64,000 nucleotides of DNA from Chryseobacterium oryzae (lineage in GTDB: Bacteria > Bacteroidota > Bacteroidia > Flavobacteriales > Weeksellaceae). The notes under the pieces were generated by a model. It was not told where the DNA came from, searched no databases, and was given only the letters and a program-made list of their open reading frames with translations. Where the stretch lies: contig NZ_CP094529.1 in the NCBI RefSeq assembly GCF_022811665.1, positions 2,170,001 to 2,234,000 on the forward strand, written 5' to 3'. The translations under genes and the position numbers were made by a program. Shown here in pieces: positions 36,009 to 45,595 of the stretch. Each line of letters opens with the position of its first letter. Within the stretch, counting starts at the first letter, position 1.

Positions 36009-37619
36009 TTATCGCTTAATGCTCTGCTCACGAACATTGGCTTTATCGTGACTATTATCTTGTTCCAAGCCTTCTAAAGGTTTATTGGTATTTATTCGGT
36101 TCATCTCATTGTCATACAGTTTAAGATTTCTATTCTGGGGATCCAGAACAGCTTTTGCTTCTACGACCTGATCGTTTTCTTTAAACCTAACTTTAACAAT
36201 ATTTCCTTTTTCCAAAGACTTTATACTGTTTTCTTTCCATTCCGGATTATCAAATACCAGATTAGATTTTTCAACAATCTTAGCTGTATCAACCCCATAA
36301 TTTTTGTAAAAATTCTGGAAATAGTAATTACCCTTATCCGTCTTCGGTTCATTAAAATTAAATTGACCAAATGCTGGTTCTGTCTGATTGCTCTTAGGAT
36401 TGACAAATTCAATTTTGACACTTCGTCCTTCCAAAAGGTTTACAGCTTCTTTTGCGGTAAAGGAGTTTTCCCGACTTACAGGAAAGTTGTGCGATTTTTC
36501 TTCATTATTATCATTGGTCAATTTGGCATTGTAAGAATTGAGGAAAACGCCTCCCTGATCACTTTTGCTAAACTTTAATATAAAATCAACCTTGTTTTCG
36601 GGCAAAGTCTTGTCGGAAGAAGTTTTGATTTCAAATTGTTGTGCTTTCCCTTTGATACCTTTCTCTAAATCTTTGTGGAGTTTTTCATCTTCTCCAAAAC
36701 CAAGATATTTCATTTGGTCTTTCAGGTATTTTACCTGGTCGAAATCTTTTTGTGTTTCCATAATTTTTGGATTTTGATTGTTATTAAATGTTTGATTTGC
36801 ATTTTGTTGATTTTTATCTACTTGTTTTAGTTCCTTTAATTTTCCACGACTATCAGTATCTGTGATGACATTATATTTTTCTTTATATGAATCGAGAGAA
36901 TTTGGATTCTCCTCTCCATAAGCATCATATATCAAATCATCAACTTTTTTAATAAGCTCAGGAGTTTTTAATAGAGTCTCATATTTGAAGCCGTCTATAT
37001 TAGAATCTATCTCATTTTGCAAAGCATTTAAGTAAGTTTGTTCAGACGAATAATCCATCACATCGGCGATTTCTCCATCGTAATCATAGATAGATATTTT
37101 ACCAACTTTTACATCATTCTCTCTTTCGTAAAATTCATATCTCCGGTAATGATCTGCTTGTCTTTCATCAATTTCTGAAGTGGTCATCCCTAAACTTAAG
37201 TCTGTCCTTACCTCCAATTCCTTTGCCCAGGAATCCGAAAGATATAATTGCTTTGTAGCTTCGTTATCGATGGTTACTTTTTTTAACGCTATATTATCTT
37301 CTATGATTAAAAGTCTTCCATCTGTCTTTTGTTTATCAATAAAGCGTACTACTTCAGCTGAGCTTTTAAAATTAGTTTTCACAGAAGTATCAGTATCTGT
37401 ATTGAAGATTGTATTTACAGCATAATTAGAACCTATAATCATTTGGCTTGCTGTGGATTTATAAATCTGCATAAACTTTTTCTCCCGCTCAGAAAACTTC
37501 CTTTCTCCATCTCTGTAAAATATTTCAGGAGAAGTATTCTCTACCTCTTTTGCAAAATCTTTGTAAGCTTTGGTCTTTATAGTAATCACTCTGTCGAACC
37601 AGGACAATTCATTCTCCAC
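36009..37619 (-). CDS. DUF3945-like protein of conjugative elements
   Basis: 536 residues, soluble, no signal peptide. The C-terminal 250 residues follow the pattern I associate with DUF3945: 'VKYLKDQMKYLGFGEDEKLH', 'FILKFSKSDQGGVFLNSY', 'TAKEAVNLLEGRSV' and 'SLEKGNIVKVRF'. The N-terminal half (about 1-270) has no recognised domain and is joined by an Asn/Gln-rich linker 'QQNANQTFNNNQNPK'. Such genes sit with DUF4099-like genes and the methylase/helicase in Bacteroidota elements, as here. The function is unknown; handling of incoming DNA is a guess. Confidence 0.6.
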   Translation of the reverse strand: MENELSWFDRVITIKTKAYKDFAKEVENTSPEIFYRDGERKFSEREKKFMQIYKSTASQMIIGSNYAVNTIFNTDTDTSVKTNFKSSAEVVRFIDKQKTDGRLLIIEDNIALKKVTIDNEATKQLYLSDSWAKELEVRTDLSLGMTTSEIDERQADHYRRYEFYERENDVKVGKISIYDYDGEIADVMDYSSEQTYLNALQNEIDSNIDGFKYETLLKTPELIKKVDDLIYDAYGEENPNSLDSYKEKYNVITDTDSRGKLKELKQVDKNQQNANQTFNNNQNPKIMETQKDFDQVKYLKDQMKYLGFGEDEKLHKDLEKGIKGKAQQFEIKTSSDKTLPENKVDFILKFSKSDQGGVFLNSYNAKLTNDNNEEKSHNFPVSRENSFTAKEAVNLLEGRSVKIEFVNPKSNQTEPAFGQFNFNEPKTDKGNYYFQNFYKNYGVDTAKIVEKSNLVFDNPEWKENSIKSLEKGNIVKVRFKENDQVVEAKAVLDPQNRNLKLYDNEMNRINTNKPLEGLEQDNSHDKANVREQSIKR

Positions 37620-37642
37620 AACTTGTGATTTAATTTTAAATA

Positions 37643-38344
37643 TTACCTTCTGAATCCTCTATTTTTCTCACGCTCGTCGGTTTGTTCTTCTTCCTGATCT
37701 TGGCGATTTCTGTTAGCATCTTCGTATATATCCTGATCATTGACATTCAACTGAATATCTGAATTTCCAGCTTTCGAAATTTGTTTTTGATCTGCTGAAA
37801 TACTGTTCACAGAATCTATCTCTCTGGAAACAACATTTATATCAATGGAGATTTCCTTGGCTATTTCGGGGTACTTATCTGCTTTGTCCTGCAAAAAACC
37901 TTTAAGTTTGAACAGTTCATTTTTATAGCGGTTGAGTTCTTCCGGCTCTTTTTTTTCAGCAATGATGGCGGTAAGCTCTGTTGCATTTTTGATGAAATCG
38001 AATTCTACCACTTTTCCTGTCTCACTATCGAAGATGAAGGCTTTCTTTTCAATAAGTGGATAATCACCCGAAAGTTCTTTAACATCGGTATACTGAACTC
38101 TGCCTTTACTGTTTTCAATGATTTTGTTAAGGCTTTTGTCTCGTTCAAGAAAAATGACTTTCAGCTTGGTATTATCTTCACTGAGCTGAAACGTAGCTCT
38201 GTTCTTATCATTATCAGCAACTATGGTATATCCCTGTAGAAATTTTTCGATATCATCCGGACTCAACTTTTTTGAAAATGTAAGGTCATCATTAATGATT
38301 CCAAAATTTTTAAGTTCATCAGTAGGTAAATTGTGATTTTTCAT
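37643..38344 (-). CDS. DUF4099-like protein of conjugative elements
   Basis: I start it at the ATG at 38342-38344 (MKNHNLPTDELKNFGI), 233 residues, which leaves 13 bases after the preceding stop and begins at the conserved part. The frame is open to an ATG at 38404 inside the M23 gene, which would add 20 residues. 'LPTDELKNFGI' and 'LSPDDIEKFLQGYTIV' resemble DUF4099-type domains. The C-terminus is acidic and Gln-rich ('NRQDQEEEQTDEREKNRGF'). The function is unknown; it pairs with the DUF3945-like gene downstream. Confidence 0.6.
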   Translation of the reverse strand: MKNHNLPTDELKNFGIINDDLTFSKKLSPDDIEKFLQGYTIVADNDKNRATFQLSEDNTKLKVIFLERDKSLNKIIENSKGRVQYTDVKELSGDYPLIEKKAFIFDSETGKVVEFDFIKNATELTAIIAEKKEPEELNRYKNELFKLKGFLQDKADKYPEIAKEISIDINVVSREIDSVNSISADQKQISKAGNSDIQLNVNDQDIYEDANRNRQDQEEEQTDEREKNRGFRR

Positions 38345-38357
38345 AATAGTAAATATT

Positions 38358-39251
38358 TTATTGTTGTATGCGTTTATTTTTTCCTGCTTCATAATTGTCA
38401 GCAATTAGATTATTAGCATTAATAAGGTCGTTGAGAAACCTAATTGGATTGATGTATTTGCCGTTTTCCTGAACTGCAAAATGTAAATGCGGACCTGTGG
38501 AATTTCCGCTATTTCCGCTTCTTGCAATAATAAATCCTGCTTTTACACGCTCTCCAGTTTCGTAATATATTTCTGAAAGATGCAAGTAAGAGGTTACAAA
38601 TGATGCAGAGTGCCTGACTTTAATATATTTTCCACCACTTCTTGAATTACCTGATTCTATTACAGCACCATCTAAGACTGCGTAAACGTTTTCATAATTA
38701 GCTTTGAGATCAGTTCCGTTGTGCATTTTTCCAGTTCTGAAAATTGGATGCGTCCGCCATCCAAATGGAGAAGTAACAATAATTCTTTTGTCCAATGGCA
38801 TACTTATTCTTGATACAAAATCCTCTTCCTTGATGAATCTGAATTTTTTAATCGGTTTTTCTACATTCTCAATCTTTTCATAGAACTGTTCTTTAATCGT
38901 CAGAGAGTCATTATTAGTTTTTATCTTTAATAGTTCACGCTCTTTTTTTGACAAGCTATATTCAAACATCATCGTTTTCAAAGAATCAATTTGACTCGTT
39001 AACCACTTCGTCGAACCTCTGGTTTGTTTTTTTAAATCCGATTTAGTAGGAGTACTGAAAAGTTTATTAAAGAAATTTTTATTGTCTTTTTCCTTTTTCA
39101 AATCAGGGTTTTCTTTCTGAAATGTCCGCATTTCTGTATTAAATTCATTGGAATTTTCTTCTTTTCTGGTCAGAGTATTGAACTGTCCAAAAGCCAATGA
39201 ATAACAAAGCGAAACCATTCCTATCATCAAGTATTTTTCGATTGATTTCAT
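38358..39251 (-). CDS. M23 family metallopeptidase of the conjugation module
   Basis: 297 residues with a signal peptide (YLMIGMVSLCYSLAFGQ). A charged helical region (about 30-145) precedes an M23/lysostaphin-type domain. Zinc ligands are visible as His177 and Asp181 ('MHNGTD') and the HLH pair at 255-257 ('GPHLHF'); the 'TSPFGWRTHPIF' block begins the domain. It probably cuts peptidoglycan cross-links to let the transfer channel through, the task done by VirB1-type transglycosylases in other systems. It lies 4 bases after the coupling ATPase gene. Confidence 0.85.
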   Translation of the reverse strand: MKSIEKYLMIGMVSLCYSLAFGQFNTLTRKEENSNEFNTEMRTFQKENPDLKKEKDNKNFFNKLFSTPTKSDLKKQTRGSTKWLTSQIDSLKTMMFEYSLSKKERELLKIKTNNDSLTIKEQFYEKIENVEKPIKKFRFIKEEDFVSRISMPLDKRIIVTSPFGWRTHPIFRTGKMHNGTDLKANYENVYAVLDGAVIESGNSRSGGKYIKVRHSASFVTSYLHLSEIYYETGERVKAGFIIARSGNSGNSTGPHLHFAVQENGKYINPIRFLNDLINANNLIADNYEAGKNKRIQQ

Positions 39252-39255
39252 AATT

Positions 39256-41244
39256 TTATTCTTTGATATTTTCCTTGACTATGAGCTCCACTTCTTTATT
39301 GATTTTTCTGAAATTGGTCATCAGAACTTCCTCTTTACGGTTGATACCTTTCTTATCCACGAATGAATAGTAATTTGGCATTGTTGGGTAATTTTGTTCT
39401 TCTTCCATAATGGCTTTCATATCCAGATTTATTTTTCCTCTTATGGCAGAGGTCTTATATTCTTCAGTCGTGTTATCATTGCCTTGCGCTATCATTCCCA
39501 CCATCTCTCCAGTTTTCAAGGCTGCAATTTTTCCCGCAGGAATCATAAAGTCCATTTTCTCATTAATGCTGGTCGTTGTTCCTTGTTGAGAGATAGATTG
39601 GGAATAAGATTTCTGCTTAATTTTTCCGAATAATTTTTCAAGCCATTCCAATGTATTCTTATCTCTTGCAGAACCGGAAAGTATGTTTCCGACAATTGCA
39701 GAAATGGTATCTGCAACCTCTTTTTTATAAAATTGACGAAGCTGTGGAATTTCCTGAAGTCCTAATACAACAGCAACTTTGTTACTTCGTGCCGTTGCAA
39801 CGATATTGTCAATTTTATGAATATAGATTGTCGGAAATTCATCAGCTATAACTCCTCCAGGTAAATTATGTTTAGAATTGATCAGACGTAAAGTCCTATT
39901 AAGGATTGAAGAATACAAAGCTGAATTGATATCCTGCGTTGCAGGATCTGATGCCAAAATCATAATTGAGGGATTTTGTTTATCAGTTATTTTCAATTCT
40001 ACTTCATCTCCTGAGAACACCCAGAAACTTTCCTTAGTTGCCAAGCGGGAAAGAAATATTTTCAATGTCCCAATCTGTCCTTCCAACTGATCGAAAGCTT
40101 TATTGTCATAAGCCGTTTTGAATGGAGAAAGCAAAGAAAAAATCTCTTCGTTCGTAAAAAGAGTATCAAAAATCTCTTTATAACTACGGTTCATAAAAGA
40201 TAAGATATGTGGCAGATCCGAATATTTCCCATTCTCGAACGTGGCAAAAAAGTAGATACAGGATGACAGAAAGTTGATAGCTGATTGTGTAAAAAAAGCT
40301 TCTGAACCACCTCCAGAACTTGCTCCGCCCTTTTGTAATGATGACACCATTGATTCTGCCATTTCCTGAGCTTCCGCTAATGTTTGAATATATTTTTTAT
40401 GAAATGCATTGACTCTTTTAGACTTTTCAACTTCGTTCAGATTAATGACGTGAAAACTATAATTGTATCCGGAGTCTTTACTCTTTTTCAGCAAATAATG
40501 GTAGTAAGCAATTTGAGCTAAATCTGGAAATTTAAAATCGTAAATACAAAGACAGAAACCTTTAGCAATCATTTGACGTATTGAAGGATTAATTATACCA
40601 AATGACTTTCCGCTTCCCGGTACTCCGATTACAATTGTACCTCGAAAAGGGTCTATGTTAATATAGCCATTATAGGTTTTGTTATTATATCGAAATCTGT
40701 AAGGAATATTAATAGAGGTTTCCGTATTGACTAGCTTTTTATTTTGATTAAAAGATTCCTCTTCCACATTCCATCGGTCTTTTCCCATCTTCTGCTGCAT
40801 CAACTTTGAAATACTGTCTGCTCCCATCTGAAGAATGACTGCTCCTAAAAAAGAAAGGACAGCATAGATGACCTGGTAAAGATTAAGTCCCGGAAATATT
40901 TTTGGTAATGTGCTGCTTCCAGCTTCTTCTTGCCAACTCAATGACGAGAAAATCATTGCTAATCCAAGCACCATCGGAACAATGATTTCAGTGGCAATAT
41001 TAAGGTCTCTCTTTTTCTTTGCCTTTGTTCCAATGGCAACAAGCCCTATAAGAATGACCGTTGCAATCTTTGCATTTATCGGTGGATAAATGAAACTCAT
41101 TTTTGAAAAATTCTTCAATAAGTTCGAGATTACTGGAACGTCAGCATTCAGATAGAACAATGAAGCGCAATCCAATGCCACGACAGCATAAACAACTTTC
41201 TGTAGAAAGCCATAAATCTTTATTTGATGTTGTTGCTCTTGCAT
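39256..41244 (-). CDS. mobC: Type IV coupling ATPase (TraG/VirD4, MobC of Bacteroidota elements)
   Basis: 662 residues. Hydrophobic segments at about 14-34, 58-76, 86-102 and 122-145 anchor it in the inner membrane. Walker A GVPGSGKS is at 207-214. 'YDFKFPDLA' (about 235) and the Walker B-like 'GVIADEFPTIYI' (about 457-468) are typical of TraD/VirD4 coupling proteins. It brings the relaxase-DNA complex to the secretion channel. In Bacteroidota literature this protein is called MobC or TraG-like; here it lies downstream of traN, not next to mobB. Confidence 0.88.
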   Translation of the reverse strand: MQEQQHQIKIYGFLQKVVYAVVALDCASLFYLNADVPVISNLLKNFSKMSFIYPPINAKIATVILIGLVAIGTKAKKKRDLNIATEIIVPMVLGLAMIFSSLSWQEEAGSSTLPKIFPGLNLYQVIYAVLSFLGAVILQMGADSISKLMQQKMGKDRWNVEEESFNQNKKLVNTETSINIPYRFRYNNKTYNGYINIDPFRGTIVIGVPGSGKSFGIINPSIRQMIAKGFCLCIYDFKFPDLAQIAYYHYLLKKSKDSGYNYSFHVINLNEVEKSKRVNAFHKKYIQTLAEAQEMAESMVSSLQKGGASSGGGSEAFFTQSAINFLSSCIYFFATFENGKYSDLPHILSFMNRSYKEIFDTLFTNEEIFSLLSPFKTAYDNKAFDQLEGQIGTLKIFLSRLATKESFWVFSGDEVELKITDKQNPSIMILASDPATQDINSALYSSILNRTLRLINSKHNLPGGVIADEFPTIYIHKIDNIVATARSNKVAVVLGLQEIPQLRQFYKKEVADTISAIVGNILSGSARDKNTLEWLEKLFGKIKQKSYSQSISQQGTTTSINEKMDFMIPAGKIAALKTGEMVGMIAQGNDNTTEEYKTSAIRGKINLDMKAIMEEEQNYPTMPNYYSFVDKKGINRKEEVLMTNFRKINKEVELIVKENIKE

Positions 41245-41298
41245 TTTCTTGTTAAAATTTAATATTTCGAGAATGATTAAATGGAAGTAACACTTTCG

Positions 41299-42165
41299 CT
41301 AGAATGTATCTGCTTTAAGGATGTCTGAATAATTGACTTTCATTTCAATGGTTCTTCCGGAAAGCTGTTCCTCAATCAATCTTATCATCATAACCTTGGA
41401 ATTCGGATACGTAAATTTTTTGAAAACATAAATATTTCGGAAGTTCTTTTTAAAATGCTTTTGAGGATTCAGCTGAAAAAGTGGCATCATCTCAATACTT
41501 TGATTATTGGTAGCTTTATGAATTTTTTTGTCCTCAATTGAAAATTTCAAAGCCTCAATATCATAGCTCAAGTTAGAGTTATTTTTAAAGGTCATATCCA
41601 GAAAGATGTAATCGCTGATGACATAAACATTATTGAGCTGAAAGCTTAGATTAAAATCTTTCTCTTGTCTGATCGGATTGTTTTCAGATTTCTTTTGAAT
41701 GATATCCACTGCAAATTTTCGCAGTTCCAGATTGGAAAATATCATTTTGTCAAATTCAATAGGCTGCATTGCTTCGGCTTGAATATGAATATTTGTAACG
41801 GTATTCAAGTTTTCTGAATTTCTGTAAACTGCTTTGTATTGAGCAATGAAAGATTGTCCCATAACAGTAATAATTCCGATTTTATCTCGATCAAGAAATG
41901 CACTGTGATTCACTTTCTTTACTTTCTCATCAGATTTTTGCTCATCGGTAATCTTAATCCTTGCAATATTGGTTGTTGGTAAATCACCTGTCAATTGTGC
42001 GGTTGATAAATCAACATATTGAATGGGCTCTGGCGAGATAATATGCAGATTTATCCCTTCTGTAATTTCGATTTCTGGTAACTCAGAGATAATCTGTTCT
42101 TTGGTTGCGGTCTGTGCATTAACAGTTATAGCAAATAGTAAAAGTGTATATAAAATTGATTTCAT
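41299..42165 (-). CDS. traN: Conjugative transposon protein TraN (VirB9-like)
   Basis: 288 residues with a signal peptide (ILYTLLLFAITVNAQ). The beta-rich body with 'INLHIISPEPIQYVDLST' near the N-terminus and 'ISDYIFLDMTFKNNSNLSYD' further on is the pattern of TraN, the outer-membrane-associated VirB9/TrbG-like component. It follows traM by 4 bases, the normal order in this class, and probably forms the outer channel with TraM. Confidence 0.82.
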   Translation of the reverse strand: MKSILYTLLLFAITVNAQTATKEQIISELPEIEITEGINLHIISPEPIQYVDLSTAQLTGDLPTTNIARIKITDEQKSDEKVKKVNHSAFLDRDKIGIITVMGQSFIAQYKAVYRNSENLNTVTNIHIQAEAMQPIEFDKMIFSNLELRKFAVDIIQKKSENNPIRQEKDFNLSFQLNNVYVISDYIFLDMTFKNNSNLSYDIEALKFSIEDKKIHKATNNQSIEMMPLFQLNPQKHFKKNFRNIYVFKKFTYPNSKVMMIRLIEEQLSGRTIEMKVNYSDILKADTF

Positions 42166-42169
42166 TTTA

Positions 42170-43378
42170 TTATGGTTTTGATTGGGTTTGAGATTCTTTC
42201 AGCTGTTTTTCGTCAATTAGAAATACATAAGAATTGTACTTCAAATTGGCTTTATTGGTTTTGATCAGATTAGCGATTGATTTGGAGGTGGATGTAAATA
42301 ATTTGGACCCGATGGTTGTAAAAAATCCTTCTCCTCCCATATCCATCTGGGTTCCCTGAACGGAATTGCTTCCCATCTCGCGAATCATATCTCTGAATAC
42401 ACTTTGTGGAACATACAGACCTTTCATCCCATCAACATCATAGATAGAAAGGTTGATAGGTAAAATCTCCCCTTTAGCAAATACTGAAATGATTTTCAGA
42501 TCCACTCTTTGCATTGTAAATCCAGAGATCTGACCATATAAAATTGAACCTTTGCTAATTTTTTTATTGCCGACAAAAATGTCTTCGAGTAATCTGAACC
42601 GAATCCGGCTTCCTAAAAATCCTTTGTTGTCTTCATCAATAACCGCCTTGATAAAACTGTTTTCCTTCTCCTTATAAACTGCGTTAAAATCATTGTTAAT
42701 CCCTGATTTGCTGACGTTAAATGTTGAATTAAGAAACTCTACCATTTTCTCTTTATTGGCTTTAAGCTTATTTTCTGCTGACAATTTATTTTGATAATCA
42801 GGATCTCGTGCTTTTTCCAAGGAATCCATTACCAACATCTGCTGTTTCAGATATTTTACGGGATCTTGCTGGACGCTTTGTTTATTTTCTTTCGGCGTAT
42901 CTGCATAATTACTTTCCTGCTTTCCATAGGATTTTTCATTCAGCATTTTTATAATCTCGGATGACCTTTTATAATCCTGGTCGTCTTTCTCGTGTTTAGG
43001 ATTATAATAAGATGACAGATTTCCATTAGCCTGATATTGATTTTGTCGTGAGTTCACAGCTTTTAAAGAATCTATTTTTCTTTTCTGTGATAAGGATAAC
43101 TGATCCTCATAACTTAATAGACTATCCTGCTCCTTGTCAAGTCCACCGAGCATTGTCCTGTTATCATCTTTTTTAAAGAAAGCATCATATGCATCATTTT
43201 TGTTCATAATAGAATCCTGCGATTCGCCCAGTGAAATAGAAAGTTCTTTTGGTTTTTCCTTCGGTTTCTCCTCTTTCACAAACTGAGCGCCTACATAGGC
43301 AAACAGAAATATAAATGGTAAGGCAAGGAGTGGCAGAACATATTTTTTGTCTTTAAAGTTGATTTTTTTAATGTCCAT
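42170..43378 (-). CDS. traM: Conjugative transposon protein TraM (VirB10-like)
   Basis: 402 residues. A short cytoplasmic part and one TM helix (about 13-32) are followed by a long charged, Asn/Gln/Ser-rich periplasmic region. The C-terminal domain (about 215-400) contains 'FLGSRIRFRLLEDIFVGNKK' in essence and 'GSILYGQISGF', corresponding to the VirB10/TrbI beta-barrel core that spans the envelope. The start overlaps traL by 11 bases. Confidence 0.85.
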   Translation of the reverse strand: MDIKKINFKDKKYVLPLLALPFIFLFAYVGAQFVKEEKPKEKPKELSISLGESQDSIMNKNDAYDAFFKKDDNRTMLGGLDKEQDSLLSYEDQLSLSQKRKIDSLKAVNSRQNQYQANGNLSSYYNPKHEKDDQDYKRSSEIIKMLNEKSYGKQESNYADTPKENKQSVQQDPVKYLKQQMLVMDSLEKARDPDYQNKLSAENKLKANKEKMVEFLNSTFNVSKSGINNDFNAVYKEKENSFIKAVIDEDNKGFLGSRIRFRLLEDIFVGNKKISKGSILYGQISGFTMQRVDLKIISVFAKGEILPINLSIYDVDGMKGLYVPQSVFRDMIREMGSNSVQGTQMDMGGEGFFTTIGSKLFTSTSKSIANLIKTNKANLKYNSYVFLIDEKQLKESQTQSKP

Positions 43379-43721
43379 TTTTAAAGTTTTGGTATTGGTT
43401 AAACAGATATTCTATTCGCAAACTATCTACTTTTAATAATTCCCCGCGATCTCTTTTTGCTTTAAGCAGCTGCAACTCACCTACAATTTTCTCCATTTCC
43501 TTACTATTTTTTGTCTGATTATTTTGAGCTACCGAACTTTTTGAATAAAGAATGGGAGGTTTTATTTTGAATGTCAAATCAGACGGAACGAAGATGCCTT
43601 GTAATATGGATACGAGGAAAGAAAGTGATAAGAAGACCATTGAATATGTGAAAAATTTCTTCGGATTCTCTACCGACCAGTCCACCCATTTCTGTCCTGT
43701 ATTTTTAATAAAATTTTTCAT
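43368..43721 (-). CDS. traL: Conjugative transposon protein TraL
   Basis: I start it at the ATG at 43719-43721 (MKNFIKNTGQKWVDW), 117 residues, one base after the traK stop. The frame is open upstream to 43829, but those 36 residues lie inside traK in another frame and look like noise. A basic amphipathic N-terminus is followed by one TM helix (about 22-43) and a periplasmic helical tail. The size, topology and place between traK and traM fit TraL. Its function is structural and not well defined. Confidence 0.75.
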   Translation of the reverse strand: MKNFIKNTGQKWVDWSVENPKKFFTYSMVFLSLSFLVSILQGIFVPSDLTFKIKPPILYSKSSVAQNNQTKNSKEMEKIVGELQLLKAKRDRGELLKVDSLRIEYLFNQYQNFKNGH

Positions 43722-43722
43722 T

Positions 43723-44337
43723 TTAGTAAGAATTTTTAGTTTGATTGGAAAGCTCTTCGTTATTAATAATCCGCCAGTTTTTGAGCAACACGCCGTGAGG
43801 ATTGTTGGGACTCCGGATGATATCCTCAAAAAATCCTTCGGTAAATAATTTCCGGGTAATGACAGATGATTTTCTGGTTATCATCTGCTTTCCGAAAAAC
43901 TGAAACTTACTGTTTTCTCTGTCCAAGGAAATGGAATCCGTGTGAATACTTACCATTGAACTGGAAGCAACAATCTGATTGTAAAAACCTTTTTCTCTCA
44001 AATTGGTATATTCTTTCTTACCGCTGTCATCAATGAGATAAAGGGATTTTTGAATATTTTCCTTTATATAGGAATCGTCGGGAGCTAACGTAAAAAACAA
44101 GCGATGGAATAGTTCTATTTGAGCTTTATATTCCACTGGTCTATTCAATAGGACATCGGTTTGTTTGGCAAGAACCGGAACGCCGTTATCCAAAATATAA
44201 ATCGATTTTCTTGAATCCTGAATCAATGTGTAAGCAAAAAGAAATCCTGCTACGACAATAAAAACAGCAAACGCAATCGCTCCCAATGAAACTATCTTAT
44301 TGATCTTTATTCTTTGTTCTAAGTTTTTAATAAGCAT
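43723..44337 (-). CDS. traK: Conjugative transposon protein TraK (VirB8-like)
   Basis: 204 residues with an N-terminal cytoplasmic stub, one TM helix (about 16-40) and a periplasmic domain. 'LLNRPVEYKAQIELFHRLFFTL' (cut to its core RPVEYKAQIELFHRLFF) and 'DLR' style strands are the TraK hallmark. The fold is NTF2/VirB8-like, linking inner- and outer-membrane parts of the channel. Gene order J-K-L-M-N is canonical. Confidence 0.88.
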   Translation of the reverse strand: MLIKNLEQRIKINKIVSLGAIAFAVFIVVAGFLFAYTLIQDSRKSIYILDNGVPVLAKQTDVLLNRPVEYKAQIELFHRLFFTLAPDDSYIKENIQKSLYLIDDSGKKEYTNLREKGFYNQIVASSSMVSIHTDSISLDRENSKFQFFGKQMITRKSSVITRKLFTEGFFEDIIRSPNNPHGVLLKNWRIINNEELSNQTKNSY

Positions 44338-44357
44338 TTTTAATAAGTTTAATGAGA

Positions 44358-45593
44358 TTATTTTCCATTTTTCATAGCTTCTTTAACTCTTCCGGATGCA
44401 GTGCCTGCTGCTGCTGATTTCACTGCGGAAGCTCCGCCTGTCTTTACCGCGAGCACTGCTGTTTTTGCACCACTTGCCATTCTGCCTACTGCACTTTTCA
44501 TTTTTGTCATCGCTCCTGCCCCACCTGCTGTTACTATCGTATCGGCAATGGTTGGTGTCATCAGCACTCCGATTCCGGTGACGATATAAGCAACACAGGT
44601 AAAAAGTTGGTTGTAAATCATTCCTGAATTACTCACATAGACCATTAAAGCATCTAAATTGGTAATGGTTCCGTTAGTTAGAAGCGTATCATAGCGCTCA
44701 ATTTCCATTGTATAGCCTGAAGCAATTAATTGTTGTCCGATATTGATAATGGTGTATGCAACAAAAGTGTAGAGATTGATATTGATGAATTTTGAAACCC
44801 AGCTATACAAAGAGTTTTCGAATCCCGGAATCAATGCCATTCCAACAGCGATAGGTCCAAGAATGATTAAGATATAAGCCCAGATCTTTTGAATAAAAAA
44901 GATGAGATAAACACAAACACGGAGAATGGAAAGGCATATAAACTCTATGATTTCTGCTACCAGTTTCTGCATTTGGAATTCCATCCTGATCTGCCATTCT
45001 TTGATGGGTTGTAATAATTTGTCAATACCATCACTGATATCAAACCAGGAATCATCGGCATCTTTCGATGTATTATCAATAACATCCTGTTTGGCGTCCT
45101 CTTCGGCATTAAGCTTAATAACTGCATCCAATAACTGTTGTTGTTTTTTAAATCTTTCGATTCTTAAATCATTGACCTCAGATTCAATATCACTAAAAAT
45201 GGCTATTCCCGGTTCTGCAATAGCTTCAAAAGGAGCCTGAATGAGATTAACAAATCCTGTCCAGTAAATCAAAGTAAACCCGATAAGAATTGGTTTCAGC
45301 ATTGGTCCAATTTCCCATTCTCTGTCTCCGGCTGCCATCTGCCAACCCATATATCCGAGGTACATCAAAGCACCTAAGCCACCAATAGCTCTACCTACCA
45401 ATGCTGATCCCTCTGCATTGTCTTGAACGCTGTTGTCCAATTTTGTAAAAACTTCCATAAACCATTTTTCAAAAGCTCCGTCGCCTTTTAAAAACTGCAA
45501 CAGATTACTGTAATCACTGTCGGTCTGTGCAAAGCAAAAAACAGGTAGTAATAACGCCAGACAGGAAAAAGTAAATGTGATTGATTTATTCAT
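44358..45593 (-). CDS. traJ: Conjugative transposon protein TraJ (VirB6-like)
   Basis: 411 residues with a signal peptide (FSCLALLLPVFCFAQ) and at least six hydrophobic segments between about 55 and 350. 'GRAIGGLGALMYLGYMGWQMA' (core GGLGALMYLGYMGW), 'LKPILIGFTLIYWTGF' and 'IWAYILIILGPIAVGMALIPG' are typical of TraJ, the polytopic VirB6/TrbL-like channel protein. The C-terminus is a small, Ala/Gly/Lys-rich tail. It lies 20 bases upstream of traK. Confidence 0.9.
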   Translation of the reverse strand: MNKSITFTFSCLALLLPVFCFAQTDSDYSNLLQFLKGDGAFEKWFMEVFTKLDNSVQDNAEGSALVGRAIGGLGALMYLGYMGWQMAAGDREWEIGPMLKPILIGFTLIYWTGFVNLIQAPFEAIAEPGIAIFSDIESEVNDLRIERFKKQQQLLDAVIKLNAEEDAKQDVIDNTSKDADDSWFDISDGIDKLLQPIKEWQIRMEFQMQKLVAEIIEFICLSILRVCVYLIFFIQKIWAYILIILGPIAVGMALIPGFENSLYSWVSKFININLYTFVAYTIINIGQQLIASGYTMEIERYDTLLTNGTITNLDALMVYVSNSGMIYNQLFTCVAYIVTGIGVLMTPTIADTIVTAGGAGAMTKMKSAVGRMASGAKTAVLAVKTGGASAVKSAAAGTASGRVKEAMKNGK

Positions 45594-45595
45594 AT

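Noticed and set aside
43722..43829. 36-codon N-terminal extension of traL
   Set aside because: It lies within traK in another frame; the ATG at 43721, one base after the traK stop, gives the family-like start.
44396..44589. Two overlapping plus-strand frames rich in Leu/Ala opposite the end of traJ
   Set aside because: They mirror the Ala/Gly-rich tail of traJ and have no independent support.
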